Assembly (NCBI RefSeq): GCF_000372725.1
Contig: NW_005196603.1
Location: forward strand, 311,489-375,488
Reading direction: 5' to 3'
DNA length: 64,000 nucleotides
From: Emiliania huxleyi CCMP1516
Taxonomy: Eukaryota; Haptophyta; Isochrysidales; Noelaerhabdaceae
Part shown: in pieces, positions 11,901-21,345 of the stretch
Layout: every line of letters begins with the position of its first letter
Position numbering within the stretch: position 1 is the stretch's first letter
Position numbers and translations under genes: made by a program
Notes under the pieces: model-generated
The model's database searches: none
Told to the model about the DNA's origin: nothing
Seen by the model: only the letters and a program-made list of their open reading frames with translations

Positions 11901-14900
11901 TATTTGTGAATCGTGCTGACGCGCTGGGACCTGCTCAATCCTGAGTTGCGCGATGTACAGCTGTAGTTCCGTCTCCTTCTCGACCTGCTTCTCGAGCGCC
12001 GTCTGGAGGCGCGTGAGGGCGTTGACGTAATTTCCCATCTCCGTGACGTAGAACTTGTAGGAGAAGGACGGTATGAAGCCCGAGTTGCTCTCCATAGTCG
12101 ATCCGCCAGTCAGAGTAGCGATGTTCATCGCGTGGGCAGACTGGGCTTGTAGCAAGGCGGTGCCGAAGCTGGACTCGATCATGTGGGAGTCGCAGCTCCC
12201 GATCCCGGTGGTCAGACGGCGGCGGTCGACATGCGGATGGTTGTGGCAGCATTTGAGTCCGGGGTACGCGCTGCATGCGTCACAGATTGCAGCCTTCGCA
12301 GCCTCGGGCACGGGCGTGTCGTAATCGGCAGGAAACAACTCGCTGGTTTCGTCCCAGAGGCCGTGACCCTCAGTCACGTTGCGTGGCAACGCGCACGTTT
12401 CCGGGCAGGCGTGAAGTACCTGATAGGGGCGATTAACAACGGCATGTCTCAGCTGTGTGAAGCTTATTGTCGCTGTGCGGCGCAGATGGCTGGGCGGACT
12501 CGATAGGCGGACCTCTGCGACGCAAGTTTCTGGGCACGCCTCCTTCCCAAAACGGCAGAGTCCAAAGCCCTTCGCGTGCTCGCACGTTGGAACAAAGCCC
12601 TTGTCACAAGGGGACGTTGGTGGCGGCATCGGGTCGTCCATGAACGGCGCAAAGAGCGTGCGACGGCTACTGGAAGAGGAGGCTTCCCATTTAGCAGTGT
12701 CAACAAAGGTGTCAATGACACTTGCCGTCGCTTGCAGGTTCTTCGTCTGAAGGATGCTCACCACTCCAACGTCCTGCGTCGCGCCGGTGACGTCTAGCGC
12801 GGAATCCTCGGGAAAGGTGTACATCTGATCATCAAACGGGATCGGTAAGGCGGCATGGTGAAGGGTAGGGAGAGGGCATGGGGCAGTAGGGGAGCGCGGG
12901 CCTGAGATCCTTTGGCTACGTCAACAAGACGAAGCTGGATGGCGTAGCTGAAGAACGGCAAGTACCGCGCCATGCTGAATTCGCAGCCGGGTGCACCGGG
13001 GATGTCGCATGCCCCTGCCTTCGCCTCAGGATCTGTTCGGCAAACGTCGCCGACGCACCCCGAGATGCCGGCCTCGAGGGCCATCCAGTCGTACGTGCCT
13101 AGAGACCAGAACGTCTCTCCGCACTGGCGATTCCACTCCTGCAGTGTGCCGAGCGTCTGGTCGATCAAAAAGCCGCGCTTTGGCTCGACAGCTGCCGGCT
13201 TGGCGCGGATGCGTGCGGCGGGTTTGTGCTCCACGCACGCAGGGCCGAGGTACTTCTTGAGCGCAAAGGATTCCTGGACAGGCACGTGGAGGACAAAGCC
13301 GGATCGTGTCTCCACACAGTCCGGGCCCACGTAGTTCTTGAGCATGTAACCCCAGTTCTTTGCAGTCATGTCAACGTAGCCCAAGCACTCTGCATTGGAG
13401 TTGCACTGCGCCTCGCAGTCCGCCTGGCTCGAGCAGACGCCGAGGTCGGAGTTCCCCCCTGGCGCGGAGCTGCAATCGCCCACCACATTCGTGTCTGCCG
13501 CGACGGAGTCCGGCGAGTCGCAAACGAATTGCAGCTGCAATCCCCATCCAGAGTTTGAGTCAGTCCGGCGCGCAGTCACGGTGGTGCCCTCCTGAGAAAT
13601 GGCAAATGTGTCGTCGTAGGTGTCCGTGCCAAGCCAGTTGTCCCGGTTGACCGTTTCTGGGCATTGCAAGCCTGACAGCCCCACATCCTTTGTTTTGCTG
13701 TTTGACGACGATGATCCAATGTTTACCGTCACCGGTGCTCCGCGCCGCACTGCTTCCACTGAGTAGCCGAGGCAGTTCTCGTCGATGTCACACTTTGCCT
13801 GGCAGTCGTTGTCGTCGTTGCAGGAGCCGAGGGAGGTGTCGCCGCCCGCTGGGTCGCACGGCGTCGCAATGTCCGTCTGGGGAAAGGTCGAGTACTCTGG
13901 CGGCGCGATATCCGTCTCGTCGTCGCCGGCGATCTTGAGGCAGCTAAAGGTTGTCGGAGTCGACGGCAGCACGCCTGGCCTTTCTGGCGTGCGCGAAACT
14001 GGACCTGGGTCGTCGTAAGCAAAGACGAAGGGCGGGTGCTTGCACTGCTCGACAAGATCGGGTTGGGCGGCCGGCTTGGTTTTCTTTCCCTGCAGCTCGA
14101 GGCCAAGAGGCGAGAGCGATGGAAACCAGCAAGGCACCGCGGCGCGGTCTTGTTTGCCAGGATCTGAGCCAACGGTGCTGTGTTTGAGGACCCCATCCGG
14201 GCCGTCGGCGTCCATTCCGTTGTACGCAACGCAGCTCCACGTGCCTCGCGGGCAGGCTTTGAGGGGCCGGTGGTGATACTTGTCATCGCCGTGAGGGCTC
14301 TCGTGGGAGCACGTGTACGACACGGAGCACGGCGTGTAGTCCGGCGCTCCGGCGTCCGGCGTGCCGTCTTGCGGGTGGCGGAAGTCGCACTGCGTGCCAT
14401 CTTTCGGGGCCACACAGGCTAGGTTGCCCTTGTAGAGCGTCGGCCTCGAACCCGAGATGTCTCCGCTCGGCGCGAGCTCCAGGCTGCCAAGCGGGCACAC
14501 CTTTGTCACCGTGCCAGTCGGATTCGGGTTGGGGTCGCAGGTACCTATAATCAATTATTTCAACTAACGGCAGCCCGCGGCGCCAGGAACTGAGAGCCGA
14601 GCACAGGTAGAAACCCTTGTCCACGACTGTGTCAGGCAGGTCCGTCCAGGTGATGGGACTGCACGACTGGCCGAGAGGGCAGGACTGAGTGCTCGCGACG
14701 ATGTGAGGCTTGACCACCTCAAGCGGCGGAGGCAGCGGCGGCGGCGATGGCGGCGGAGAGGGGTGGTCGATGAAGTTGCACCCATACCAGTCAGTGCAGG
14801 TAAAGCTGCATCCCCATGAGCCGCAGGTCTGGGTACAGTCGTGGTCACGATGCACACACTTGTAGCCCTCATGGTCGCAGCAGGGACCGTACGGCTCGCA

Positions 14901-15224
14901 CGGCTCGTCTTTTCCGGTCTGGGAGCAGCTTCCCACGCCGCAGTTTTCGCTCATGAAGGAACGAGAACCAGCGCCTTGGCACGAAGGCTGCCCGCCAAGC
15001 AAGCGTCCCCGATTGCACGTCTTGCAGCAACCCTCCTTTGCCTGCGGGTGGCTGCAGTGGCCTTGGATCGCAACGTCGCTGCAGCTCATGACGTCGCCGA
15101 GCCCCATCTCTCGAGCGGCCTGCATGACTGTGGTGTCGTCCGCGTCTTCGCAGCCTCCGCCAACAGCCGCGAAGCCGCGGCACAGTATGACAAGGCCGGC
15201 GAGCAGCAGCCAGCGAAGAGTCAT
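8910..15224 (-). CDS. Large multi-exon secreted cysteine-rich protein
   Basis: Starts MTLRWLLLAGLVILCRGFAA at 15224, a clear signal peptide. The first exon has ShK-like cysteine clusters (MSCSDVAIQGHCSHPQAKEG then CCKTC), a second Cys-rich block and a Pro-rich linker. A 70-bp intron (14545-14614) joins it to a long exon. That exon has two PAN/apple-like half-repeats (CNDDNDCQAKCDIDENCLGY, CSSQADCEAQCNSNAECLGY) and runs to about 12940. Later exons carry FGLCRFGKEACPETC, an amphipathic helical region (ALTRLQTALEKQVEKETELQ; SIGGQMDDTMVQMKKDIDAW), several short exons at about 11150-10000, and a final exon at about 9580-8910 ending VLEVMLLAL at TAG 8910-8912. It is probably an extracellular or wall-associated adhesive or matrix protein. 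No enzyme motif is seen. It may be more than one gene; the exons between 11.2 and 9.7 kb are the least certain. Confidence 0.6.
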
Positions 15225-15671
15225 GATGACGCCTTCCTGCAGCACCTGCGGCACAGCGACGACAGCTCGATTTGCGTTTCAGGCGTGTGCCGCGATTGGT
15301 GCTCAGTGTTTCAGGCGGTGCCGCGATTAGAAGCAAACGAGGGAGTGAGCCGCTAGACGACGGCGGGTGCACTAGCAATATGCCGCCAGAGTTTCCAGGT
15401 GCGTCACAGTGATCGCGCTGTGGCGCGCAGCTGGTGCGCGCGCGTGCTGGCGTACCGCTCCTCGGGATCGTGCTGATCGCCTGTTCACAGAGGACTTGCG
15501 AGTGAGCGTCGAGCGTGTCCAACGAGCAGGGTAATCGGGTGCTGCTGCGCGGTGCGCGGCCGGCCGGCCAGTGGCGAGGCAGTACCATCGAGTGCCCGCA
15601 AGCGCCGGCGGCTCGCAACGAGCAGGGTGGAGAGGGCGTGGGCGCCGGCAGCGGCGGCGCTGACCTTCTGG

Positions 15672-15755
15672 AAATGCTGCACCCCCTTCCAGGCTGCACC
15701 CCCTTCCAGGCTGCACCCCCTTCCAGGCTGTACCCCTTCCAGGCTGTACCCCTCA
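15672..15755. repeat. Short tandem repeat, about 18 bp, five units
   Basis: Units of CTTCCAGGCTGCACCCC or close variants lie about 450 bp upstream of the start of the minus-strand secreted gene. No other feature is seen between 15225 and 15863. Confidence 0.8.
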
Positions 15756-15863
15756 AGCACCGTCTGAAAGAATTTTACAATGCTCTCATGAAAGAATTTC
15801 ACGATGCGGTCGCCGCACCGTCTGAAAGAAACGAATTTTACAACCGAACTCTCTCTCACAACA

Positions 15864-16580
15864 CTAGTCCGTGTCTTGTCTTGTGTCGTCCGTGTGTCGC
15901 TCCTGTGTGACCGTCTTCGCCCGTCTAGCGTCCACCCATACCGCGCTGCTGTCACAGTCGTGCTCTGCGAGGTGCGGTTCGGCAGTGAAGGGCAGAGAGG
16001 GGTCGACGGCGAACTCATGAGTAGCAGGCGCGTCCGGCGATGCGATGGTAATCGAAGTGTGGGGTTCTTTGGTGTAGTCCCCGCCGTAGGACGGTATGCG
16101 GCGGTCGCCGCCCACCACCCTGCCCCCCCTGGTATGCCAGCGCCCGGTCCCTTGCCCTCTCTCGCCCTTGCTCTTCCTCTCCCCCTCCATGCCGCCCCCC
16201 CGGTACCCCTCCCCCCCCCCTTCTTCCTCTCCCCCCCCTTCCCCCTCCCCCCCCCCCCCCTTCCCCCCCTCCCCCTCCTCGCAGTAGGGCCCATGCCCCT
16301 CGACCATGTTCCGGTAGAATGATTCAGTGTTGCCGAAAGCGACAAAAGCGCCCTTCCGACCGTGCTCCCCGCTGCTGCTGAGGGGACAGACGACTTTGAC
16401 GTCCCCGCAATAGTGCGTGCCGTGCGAGCCAATGTTGTCCGCGTCCACGTCGGGTTGTTTGTTGTAACTCTGACCGAGGTGGGCTTTCGGCTCCATTCGC
16501 ACAGCGGTGCCCCACGCGGCGCTCAGGGCGAGGATGAGGCGTCGAAGAAAAAAGAAAGCCAAGACCCACGCGCGGCCCAT
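15864..16580 (-). CDS. Secreted hypothetical protein with Gly/Glu-rich middle
   Basis: Unknown function. ATG at 16580 gives MGRAWVLAFFFLRRLILALS, a plausible signal peptide. It is followed by DADNIGSHGTHYCGDVKVVC, then a conserved-looking GRKGAFVAFGNTESFYRN / MVEGHGPYC segment and a Gly-Glu-Arg low-complexity stretch encoded by C-runs on the plus strand. IPSYGGDYTKEPHTSITIAS follows. The frame stays open to 15864, but an intron removing the low-complexity part is possible. A degenerate relative occurs at about 62480-62780. The start is 91 bp from the divergent LPMO-like gene, suggesting a shared promoter. An alternative in-frame ATG lies at 16634. Confidence 0.55.
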   Translation of the reverse strand: MGRAWVLAFFFLRRLILALSAAWGTAVRMEPKAHLGQSYNKQPDVDADNIGSHGTHYCGDVKVVCPLSSSGEHGRKGAFVAFGNTESFYRNMVEGHGPYCEEGEGGKGGGGEGEGGGEEEGGGEGYRGGGMEGERKSKGERGQGTGRWHTRGGRVVGGDRRIPSYGGDYTKEPHTSITIASPDAPATHEFAVDPSLPFTAEPHLAEHDCDSSAVWVDARRAKTVTQERHTDDTRQDTD

Positions 16581-16671
16581 GGGGGGGGGCAAGGTCTCGA
16601 TCGGTTCGGCCGAGTTGGCTGCTGACTGCGCCATGCCTAGCTGCTGGCCCACGCGGTCGAGCTCGCGCGTG
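16581..16671. promoter_or_regulatory. Divergent intergenic region (shared promoter candidate)
   Basis: Only 91 bp separate the start codons of the two divergent secreted-protein genes, so core promoter and 5' UTRs must overlap. No TATA box is evident. This is inference from geometry. Confidence 0.35.
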
Positions 16672-17739
16672 ATGAATTTTGCCTTCCTCTTGGCCCTCCT
16701 CCCGCTGGCGGCCGCGCACAGCAACTTGATCAAGCCGAAGCCTCGCAACGCCATCGACTCGGAGCTCCCCGAGTGGGCGAACGGGAAGGCGCCATATCAT
16801 TGGGAAGGTCCAGGGAACGGCACCGCTCCTTGCGCGTGCCGAAATGGCACGGACGTGTGCGCCTCAGCGCAGACCTGCCTGTGGTTTAATGTGGGGACGA
16901 CGATCGGCTGCCCGTTGCCTGACGGCGGCGACAAGGGCCCGTCCAACCCCAATCGGATCGACCGGTGCGGCGCGGGCATGAAGGCGACCAACAATGACCC
17001 TGCGCACCGGACCATCAACCGTGCGGCCGTGGCGGGCTCCAAGGATGACTGGACGAAATTCAACCCCTGGCGTGCGCCCGGCCACGCCCCCGTGTACGAC
17101 GCCTGCGGCCGCGCGAGCGGCTCGTACCAGGCCACGCCTGGGAAGGGCGAGTTCACCGATACGAAATACGCCAAGCTGGGCGACCTCGGCTCTCAGGTTT
17201 TGCCCAAGTACGACACCGGCACCGTGTGGCGCACCGGCTCGGTGGTCGAGACGAGGTCGAGTTTCCGTGCCAACCACGGCGGCGGCTACCAGTTTCGGCT
17301 TTGCCCCTTGACATCGGATCTGACCGAGGCCTGCTTCCAGCAGACGCCCATGCCATTCGCCGGCAACTCCAAGTTGATGATCTCGGATGGCAGCATGATC
17401 GAGCTCGACTCCGTCGATGTGAGCAACGGGACGCTGCCGGTCGGAGGCACCTGGCGCATGCTCGGAGTCCCGGACGTGGCGGGTGCTGCCACGTCCGGCT
17501 GGGCCTTCAAGCCTCCATGCCACGAGCCAGGGTACCCGAATCACCCGCCCAAGAGCTACACCATCCAGGCCAACTGCACGGGTGACTGGACGCACAACAT
17601 AACAATGTACGATTACCTCCGCGTGCCCGCGCATTTGGCGCCAGGCGAGTACGTCCTCGGCTTTCGCTACGACTGTGAGACGAGCGCTCAGGTCTGGCAG
17701 TCGTGTGCGGATGTGAAGATCTTCGGCGCGGCGCTGTGA
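16672..17739 (+). CDS. Lytic polysaccharide monooxygenase-like secreted protein
   Basis: A 355-residue single-exon protein. ATG 16672 gives MNFAFLLALLPLAAA, a signal peptide predicted to end before His16. The mature protein would then start HSNLIKPKPRNAID, as in copper LPMOs, where the N-terminal His forms half of the histidine brace. A second His candidate is His202 in FRANHGGGYQFRLCP, and an axial aromatic candidate is Phe331 or Tyr333 in GFRYDCE. There are many cysteines (CACRNGTDVCASAQTC, CGAGM, CGRASG) and several N-glycosylation sites. Expected role: oxidative cleavage of chitin, cellulose or another extracellular glycan. The exact AA family (AA15-like or another chitin-binding type 4 relative) is not settled. 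The in-frame extension upstream of 16672 is basic and unlikely to be translated. Confidence 0.7.
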   Translation: MNFAFLLALLPLAAAHSNLIKPKPRNAIDSELPEWANGKAPYHWEGPGNGTAPCACRNGTDVCASAQTCLWFNVGTTIGCPLPDGGDKGPSNPNRIDRCGAGMKATNNDPAHRTINRAAVAGSKDDWTKFNPWRAPGHAPVYDACGRASGSYQATPGKGEFTDTKYAKLGDLGSQVLPKYDTGTVWRTGSVVETRSSFRANHGGGYQFRLCPLTSDLTEACFQQTPMPFAGNSKLMISDGSMIELDSVDVSNGTLPVGGTWRMLGVPDVAGAATSGWAFKPPCHEPGYPNHPPKSYTIQANCTGDWTHNITMYDYLRVPAHLAPGEYVLGFRYDCETSAQVWQSCADVKIFGAAL

Positions 17740-17833
17740 GGTTTTAAAGAGTACGGCAAGCGCGGGTGGTGCGGTGCGCCCGGCCCCTGCTCTCTTGTCG
17801 CCTAAAGCTACTACGGCTTTAAAGTAAAGCGCC

Positions 17834-17963
17834 GTAAATACGCTCTACTAAGGTAAGGTAAGGTACTGACGTAAGGTAAACTTCTCCACACACATGAGGT
17901 GGTGGGGCAAGGGGGGGCAACCCTCGCGTCTCCACGTCTAACGACAGGAGCCCTAGTAAATAC
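17834..17963 (-). mobile_element. SINE-like family A, copy 2, truncated
   Basis: Carries the distal half of family A from GGGCTCCTGTCGT to a (TTACC)n tail. It is bounded by GTAAATAC at 17834-17841 and 17956-17963, a candidate 8-bp target-site duplication. It is truncated at its head, as expected for incomplete reverse transcription. Confidence 0.7.
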
Positions 17964-18091
17964 TATAGTATCGTAAACGCGACATGTAAAACCTGGCGCC
18001 GCCGACGCGCCGTGACCGTCGATCGACGATCCGCGATTGCTTGCGAGTTGCGTTGCCCCGTTGTGTTGCGACGCCGTTGCAATCGTTTTTG

Positions 18092-18286
18092 GGCTCGTAG
18101 AGCTCGTTGGCGAGCCAGTCCCGGGCGACCTTCGTCGCCACGGAGCCCAGAGGGACCGTGGCGTACACCACAGGTCGCCGAACCCGCTGCCCCCCTCGGG
18201 AGGGAGCGAGTAGGCGACCTGACTGTTGGACCCTGTGGGGTTGCGCGCCGCCTGCGTCGCAGCCTCCAGGCCGTCCATCACGAGCC
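18092..18286 (-). pseudogene. Inverted, frameshifted partial copy of the 18658-19539 gene
   Basis: On the minus strand this reads MDGLEAATQAARNPTGSNSQ and AYSLPPEGGSGFGDL, matching the downstream plus-strand gene at about 19113-19306 almost base for base. A 2-bp insertion after FGDL shifts the frame, and similarity stops after the ELYEP segment. No start or downstream part is present. Confidence 0.75.
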
Positions 18287-18657
18287 GCCTGCTGGTGCGG
18301 CTGCAATGGGCTCTGGAGTGGCCTCGCCGCTACTGCTGCGGCTCGCACCGCTACTGCTGCGGCGTGCGCGGCTAATGGGGGGCTCCGAACTGTTTATGGG
18401 TCGGGCGGTTGCGCACGTCCTTGGGTCGCCATTCCTGACCGAGTGCTGCCTCGGATGAGAGCAGCTCCTGCATGCTTCGAAACACGAAAGCCTTGGAGAG
18501 GAGAGCCACAACCGACGGACCAAGCAGGGGCCGCTATCCTCCGAGCCGACGCGCGATGGTTCGGAGCGGCAACCCAGACGTGTGCAGCCCCGCCCGATCT
18601 ACGACTAGCTTTTGGGGGACGGGGGCATGACAACATACACATACATACATTCACGCT

Positions 18658-19539
18658 ATGACAGGGACCGCGGCCGCGGAGCCGGCGGCGGACGGAGCTG
18701 GCGCGCAAGCGCCGGCCACCGTCGGGCCGCCGGGAACGCGCCGCGGACGACCCTGGAATCGCTACGATCGCGCGCACATGGAAGACTGCCTCATTGCCGC
18801 AAGGCTCGCAGGTGTGTCGCAGCTCAGGTATGAGTGCCCTGGCTACGGGACGGCGACCTTCGACCTGAAGTCCGAGAAGGCCGCGGGCGACCGCGAGCCG
18901 GTGCAGGCGGCGGAGCGCTCGTTCGTCGAGCGCACCGCGTCGCGGAAGGAGGAGCCGACGGAGGAGCAGAAGGATGCTCGGGCCGCGGCTCGCAGGGCCA
19001 AAAAGGCCCGGCAGAAGGCGAACAAGGCGGAGAGGAAGGCTGCGGCGGCGGCCGCGAGCGAGGCCGAGCGTGCGGACTACCCGCACGAGCAGCTGCGCGA
19101 GAACGTCGAGTTCGTGATGGACGGCCTAGAGGCTGCGACGCAGGCGGCGCGCAACCCCAGCGGGTCCAATATTCAGGTCGCCTACTCGCTGCCTCCCGAG
19201 GGGGGCAGCAGGTTCGGCGACCTGGTGTACGCCACGGTCCCTCTGGGCTCCGTGGCGACGAAGGTCGCCCGGGACTGGCTCGCCAACGAGCTCTACGAGC
19301 CGTCCCGGCGCGGCAAAATTGATGCGGCCTGCAGGGACCGAAAGGTCGCCGACCTGATCACGGCTGCCGGCGCCTCGGCGCCGGCCGACGCCGTGTTCAG
19401 CGGCAGGTTCGCGACGGGCGAGGCGCCCCGCCCGACGACCTCCGCCTCCAAGGCGGACGAGGGCGACGGCGCCGGCGGCGATGGCGGGACCGGCTTCGAC
19501 CTGTTCGGGCCGGACCCCACCCTCATGGAGGATCTCTGA
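18658..19539 (+). CDS. Hypothetical protein with lysine-rich coiled coil
   Basis: A 293-residue single-exon protein of unrecognised family. An Ala/Pro-rich start is followed by RRGRPWNRYDRAHMEDCLIA and GVSQLRYECPGYGTATFDLK. A charged helix (about residues 100-140, EEQKDARAAARRAKKARQKA) predicts coiled coil. A conserved-looking block follows: NVEFVMDGLEAATQAARNPS, VAYSLPPEGG, VYATVPLGSVATKVARDWLA. The tail is acidic (FDLFGPDPTLMEDL). The inverted copy at 18.1-18.3 kb shares only this second block, suggesting the unit has been mobile or duplicated. Function unknown; nuclear or nucleolar location is conceivable from the basic stretches. Confidence 0.6.
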   Translation: MTGTAAAEPAADGAGAQAPATVGPPGTRRGRPWNRYDRAHMEDCLIAARLAGVSQLRYECPGYGTATFDLKSEKAAGDREPVQAAERSFVERTASRKEEPTEEQKDARAAARRAKKARQKANKAERKAAAAAASEAERADYPHEQLRENVEFVMDGLEAATQAARNPSGSNIQVAYSLPPEGGSRFGDLVYATVPLGSVATKVARDWLANELYEPSRRGKIDAACRDRKVADLITAAGASAPADAVFSGRFATGEAPRPTTSASKADEGDGAGGDGGTGFDLFGPDPTLMEDL

Positions 19540-19851
19540 GGTCCTCCCCAGTCTCACCCCACCTTACCTCTGCCCCCCCCTCCCCCCATCCCTCTGCCTC
19601 CCATAGGGCAGGATAGCACTAGCATATGCGCCGAGTGCGCACACTGGGCCCACATAGATGTGACCCGCCCACTCGAGTGCGGCGCCCGGATGCTAGTGCT
19701 TGAGAAGACACCACAAACGCGGCACGGCCCGTTTTGGATGTCTGCGGAGATTCTGTCTTAGCACACACAGGGAGTCATTCGGAGTCATTCGATGGCCAGA
19801 GTGCGATTGTGTGTGTGCGGGAGTTGGTTTGTCGGGAGGGAGGGGCAGGCT

Positions 19852-19987
19852 GCTCACCCACGTGCACCGGGCCAGTGCTTGCACTTTGAATGCCGTGGGG
19901 CTCCTGCTCGTGTCCGGGCGTGGAGATGCGAGGGTCGCCCCCCCTTGCCCCACCACTTTGTGTGTGTGGAGAAATTTACCTTACCTT
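19852..19987 (+). mobile_element. SINE-like family A, copy 3
   Basis: Plus-strand copy: GCTCACCCACGTGCACCGGG, AATGCCGTGGGGCTCCTG, the CCCCCCCTTGCCCCACCAC block, GTGTGTGGAGAAATTTACC, then a short TTACCTTAG tail. No clear target-site duplication was found. Confidence 0.75.
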
Positions 19988-20274
19988 AGAGCCGTACCTT
20001 ACATTCATTCATGACTCTCAATCAGCGCTTTGATCCCAATCACGCCACATGTGTGACTCGGCTAGTGTGGAGACGCCGTGTACGCAGAGTACCGTGGGGC
20101 CTCCTTGTCCTAGCACGGGAGTACCCGTGTGGACCGGAGGTAACAGCAGCAGCAGGGGGGGGGGGGGGGGGGGGCTTACTGCTGCTGCTGCTGCTGCTCG
20201 CGCGGCCGTCCACGCTCGTCAACGCCGAGGCGTCTCTGTTGCTCCTACGCGGTGAGTACGCCACGCTCAGGGCG

Positions 20275-20430
20275 GGAGTACGGGAATGTGCAGCGTCCTC
20301 AGAGCACCGCGTGAAGGGGGGGCTACGAATGCAACGGAAGACAGCGGAGTACAGCAGCCGAATGCAGCGGAGCACGCGTCCTCTCGAGCGCTGGTGGGGA
20401 GACTGGAGTGCGCGTTCCGCGTCTAGGCTG
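20275..20430 (-). repeat. Dispersed repeat family D, copy 1
   Basis: Shares CAGAGCACCGCG, an ATGCAGCGGAG-type middle and CCTCTCGAGCGCTGG with 20774-20910 and 57720-57907. Read on the minus strand it is followed by CGCGTAG|G, so it could be the 3' part of an intron. A poly-(CTG) run and G run lie next to it at 20160-20200. Confidence 0.55.
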
Positions 20431-20529
20431 TTGTTGCTCCTCAGTGTAGTAGAAGGCTGTCCAACTGCCCATGTCCCTGCGGCGAGGGAAAGGGGACGGC
20501 GGTGCGGAGGCCGCGGCGGCGCGGCGAGA

Positions 20530-20612
20530 TCTCGGCTGTACCTTTGAGAGAGATCTCGGCGAGATCTCGGCGAGATCTCGGCGAGATCTCGGCGAGATCT
20601 CGGCGCCTCTCT
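20530..20612. repeat. 11-bp GAGATCTCGGC tandem repeat
   Basis: About six units of GAGATCTCGGC. Related CCGAGAT-type arrays occur inside introns at 26808-26840, 40200-40240 and 40600-40730. Confidence 0.85.
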
Positions 20613-20773
20613 CCGCGCGGGCGCTCGTCGACGATCGGCGCGGCGACGCCCTCCTCGGGCAGCATGCCTGCGTCATGGGCACACCGACGTCTGGGTGGGG
20701 AGATCGCGGGGAGATCGCCATGAGCACACCGAGGCCACAGGTGGCCGCAGGGCGGGAAGACGGTCTTGCAGCG

Positions 20774-20910
20774 GGACACCAGAGCACCGCGGGAATGTGA
20801 GGGGAGGCGAGTGCAGCTGGATGCGGCTGAGAGCGGTCGAATGCAGCGGAGTGCGTGACCTCTCGGGCGCTGGTTGGGAGACGAGAGTGCGTCCTCTCCC
20901 GCTTCTAGGG
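20774..20910 (-). repeat. Dispersed repeat family D, copy 2
   Basis: Contains CCAGAGCACCGCGGGAATG, GCGGTCGAATGCAGCGGAGT and CCTCTCGGGCGCTGGT. Similar in length and order to the copies at 20275 and 57720. Confidence 0.55.
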
Positions 20911-20939
20911 GAAGCGCACGCAGAAAGGCCGAGGCCGCA

Positions 20940-21110
20940 GACACGCGCACCTGGGGAGATGTGGGGAGATATGGGGAGATAGGGGAGAGATGGGGAGAGA
21001 TGGGGAGATATGGGGAGAGATGGGGAGAGATGGGGAGAGAGGGGGAGAGATGGGGAGAGATTGGGAGAGATTGGGAGAGATGGGGAGAGATAGGGAGAGA
21101 TGAGACACGC
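20940..21110. repeat. TGGGGAGA microsatellite
   Basis: Array of TGGGGAGA/TATGGGGAGA units. Related arrays lie at 21405-21640, 21785-21930, 49500-49650 and 57920-57955. The last four are in or beside introns. Confidence 0.9.
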
Positions 21111-21184
21111 ACACCTGCCCATGCCGTCCGTTAAGGAGTGAGAATGGACTAGATTGAAGCGCGCACCCCGCACCCAGTCATCAT

Positions 21185-21345
21185 CCTCTGGCAGCACTAC
21201 CATCCGCCATGAACCAATTCGGGGTCGGTGGCGGGACAACCAATCACGCGCACCCGCGCCCAATCACCACTGGAAGCACTACCAGCCGCCATGAACAATG
21301 ATGCGTCGTGGCGGGACAATCAATCACGCGCACCTGCAAATCTGC
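21185..21345. repeat. Tandem duplication of about 80 bp at the ATP12 3' end
   Basis: Two copies of a block containing GGGACAACCAATCACGCGCA or the variant with CAATC, CACTACC and GCCATGAAC. The more distal copy encodes the end of the ATP12 frame and supplies its stop codon. Confidence 0.7.

Noticed and set aside
12794-12840. Treating the 12.8-14.5 kb and 11.6-12.8 kb frames as separate genes
   Set aside because: A donor-like site after QLRLVD and a CAG acceptor before MYTFPEDS, with the same cysteine-rich secreted character, favour one spliced gene, though this is not proven.
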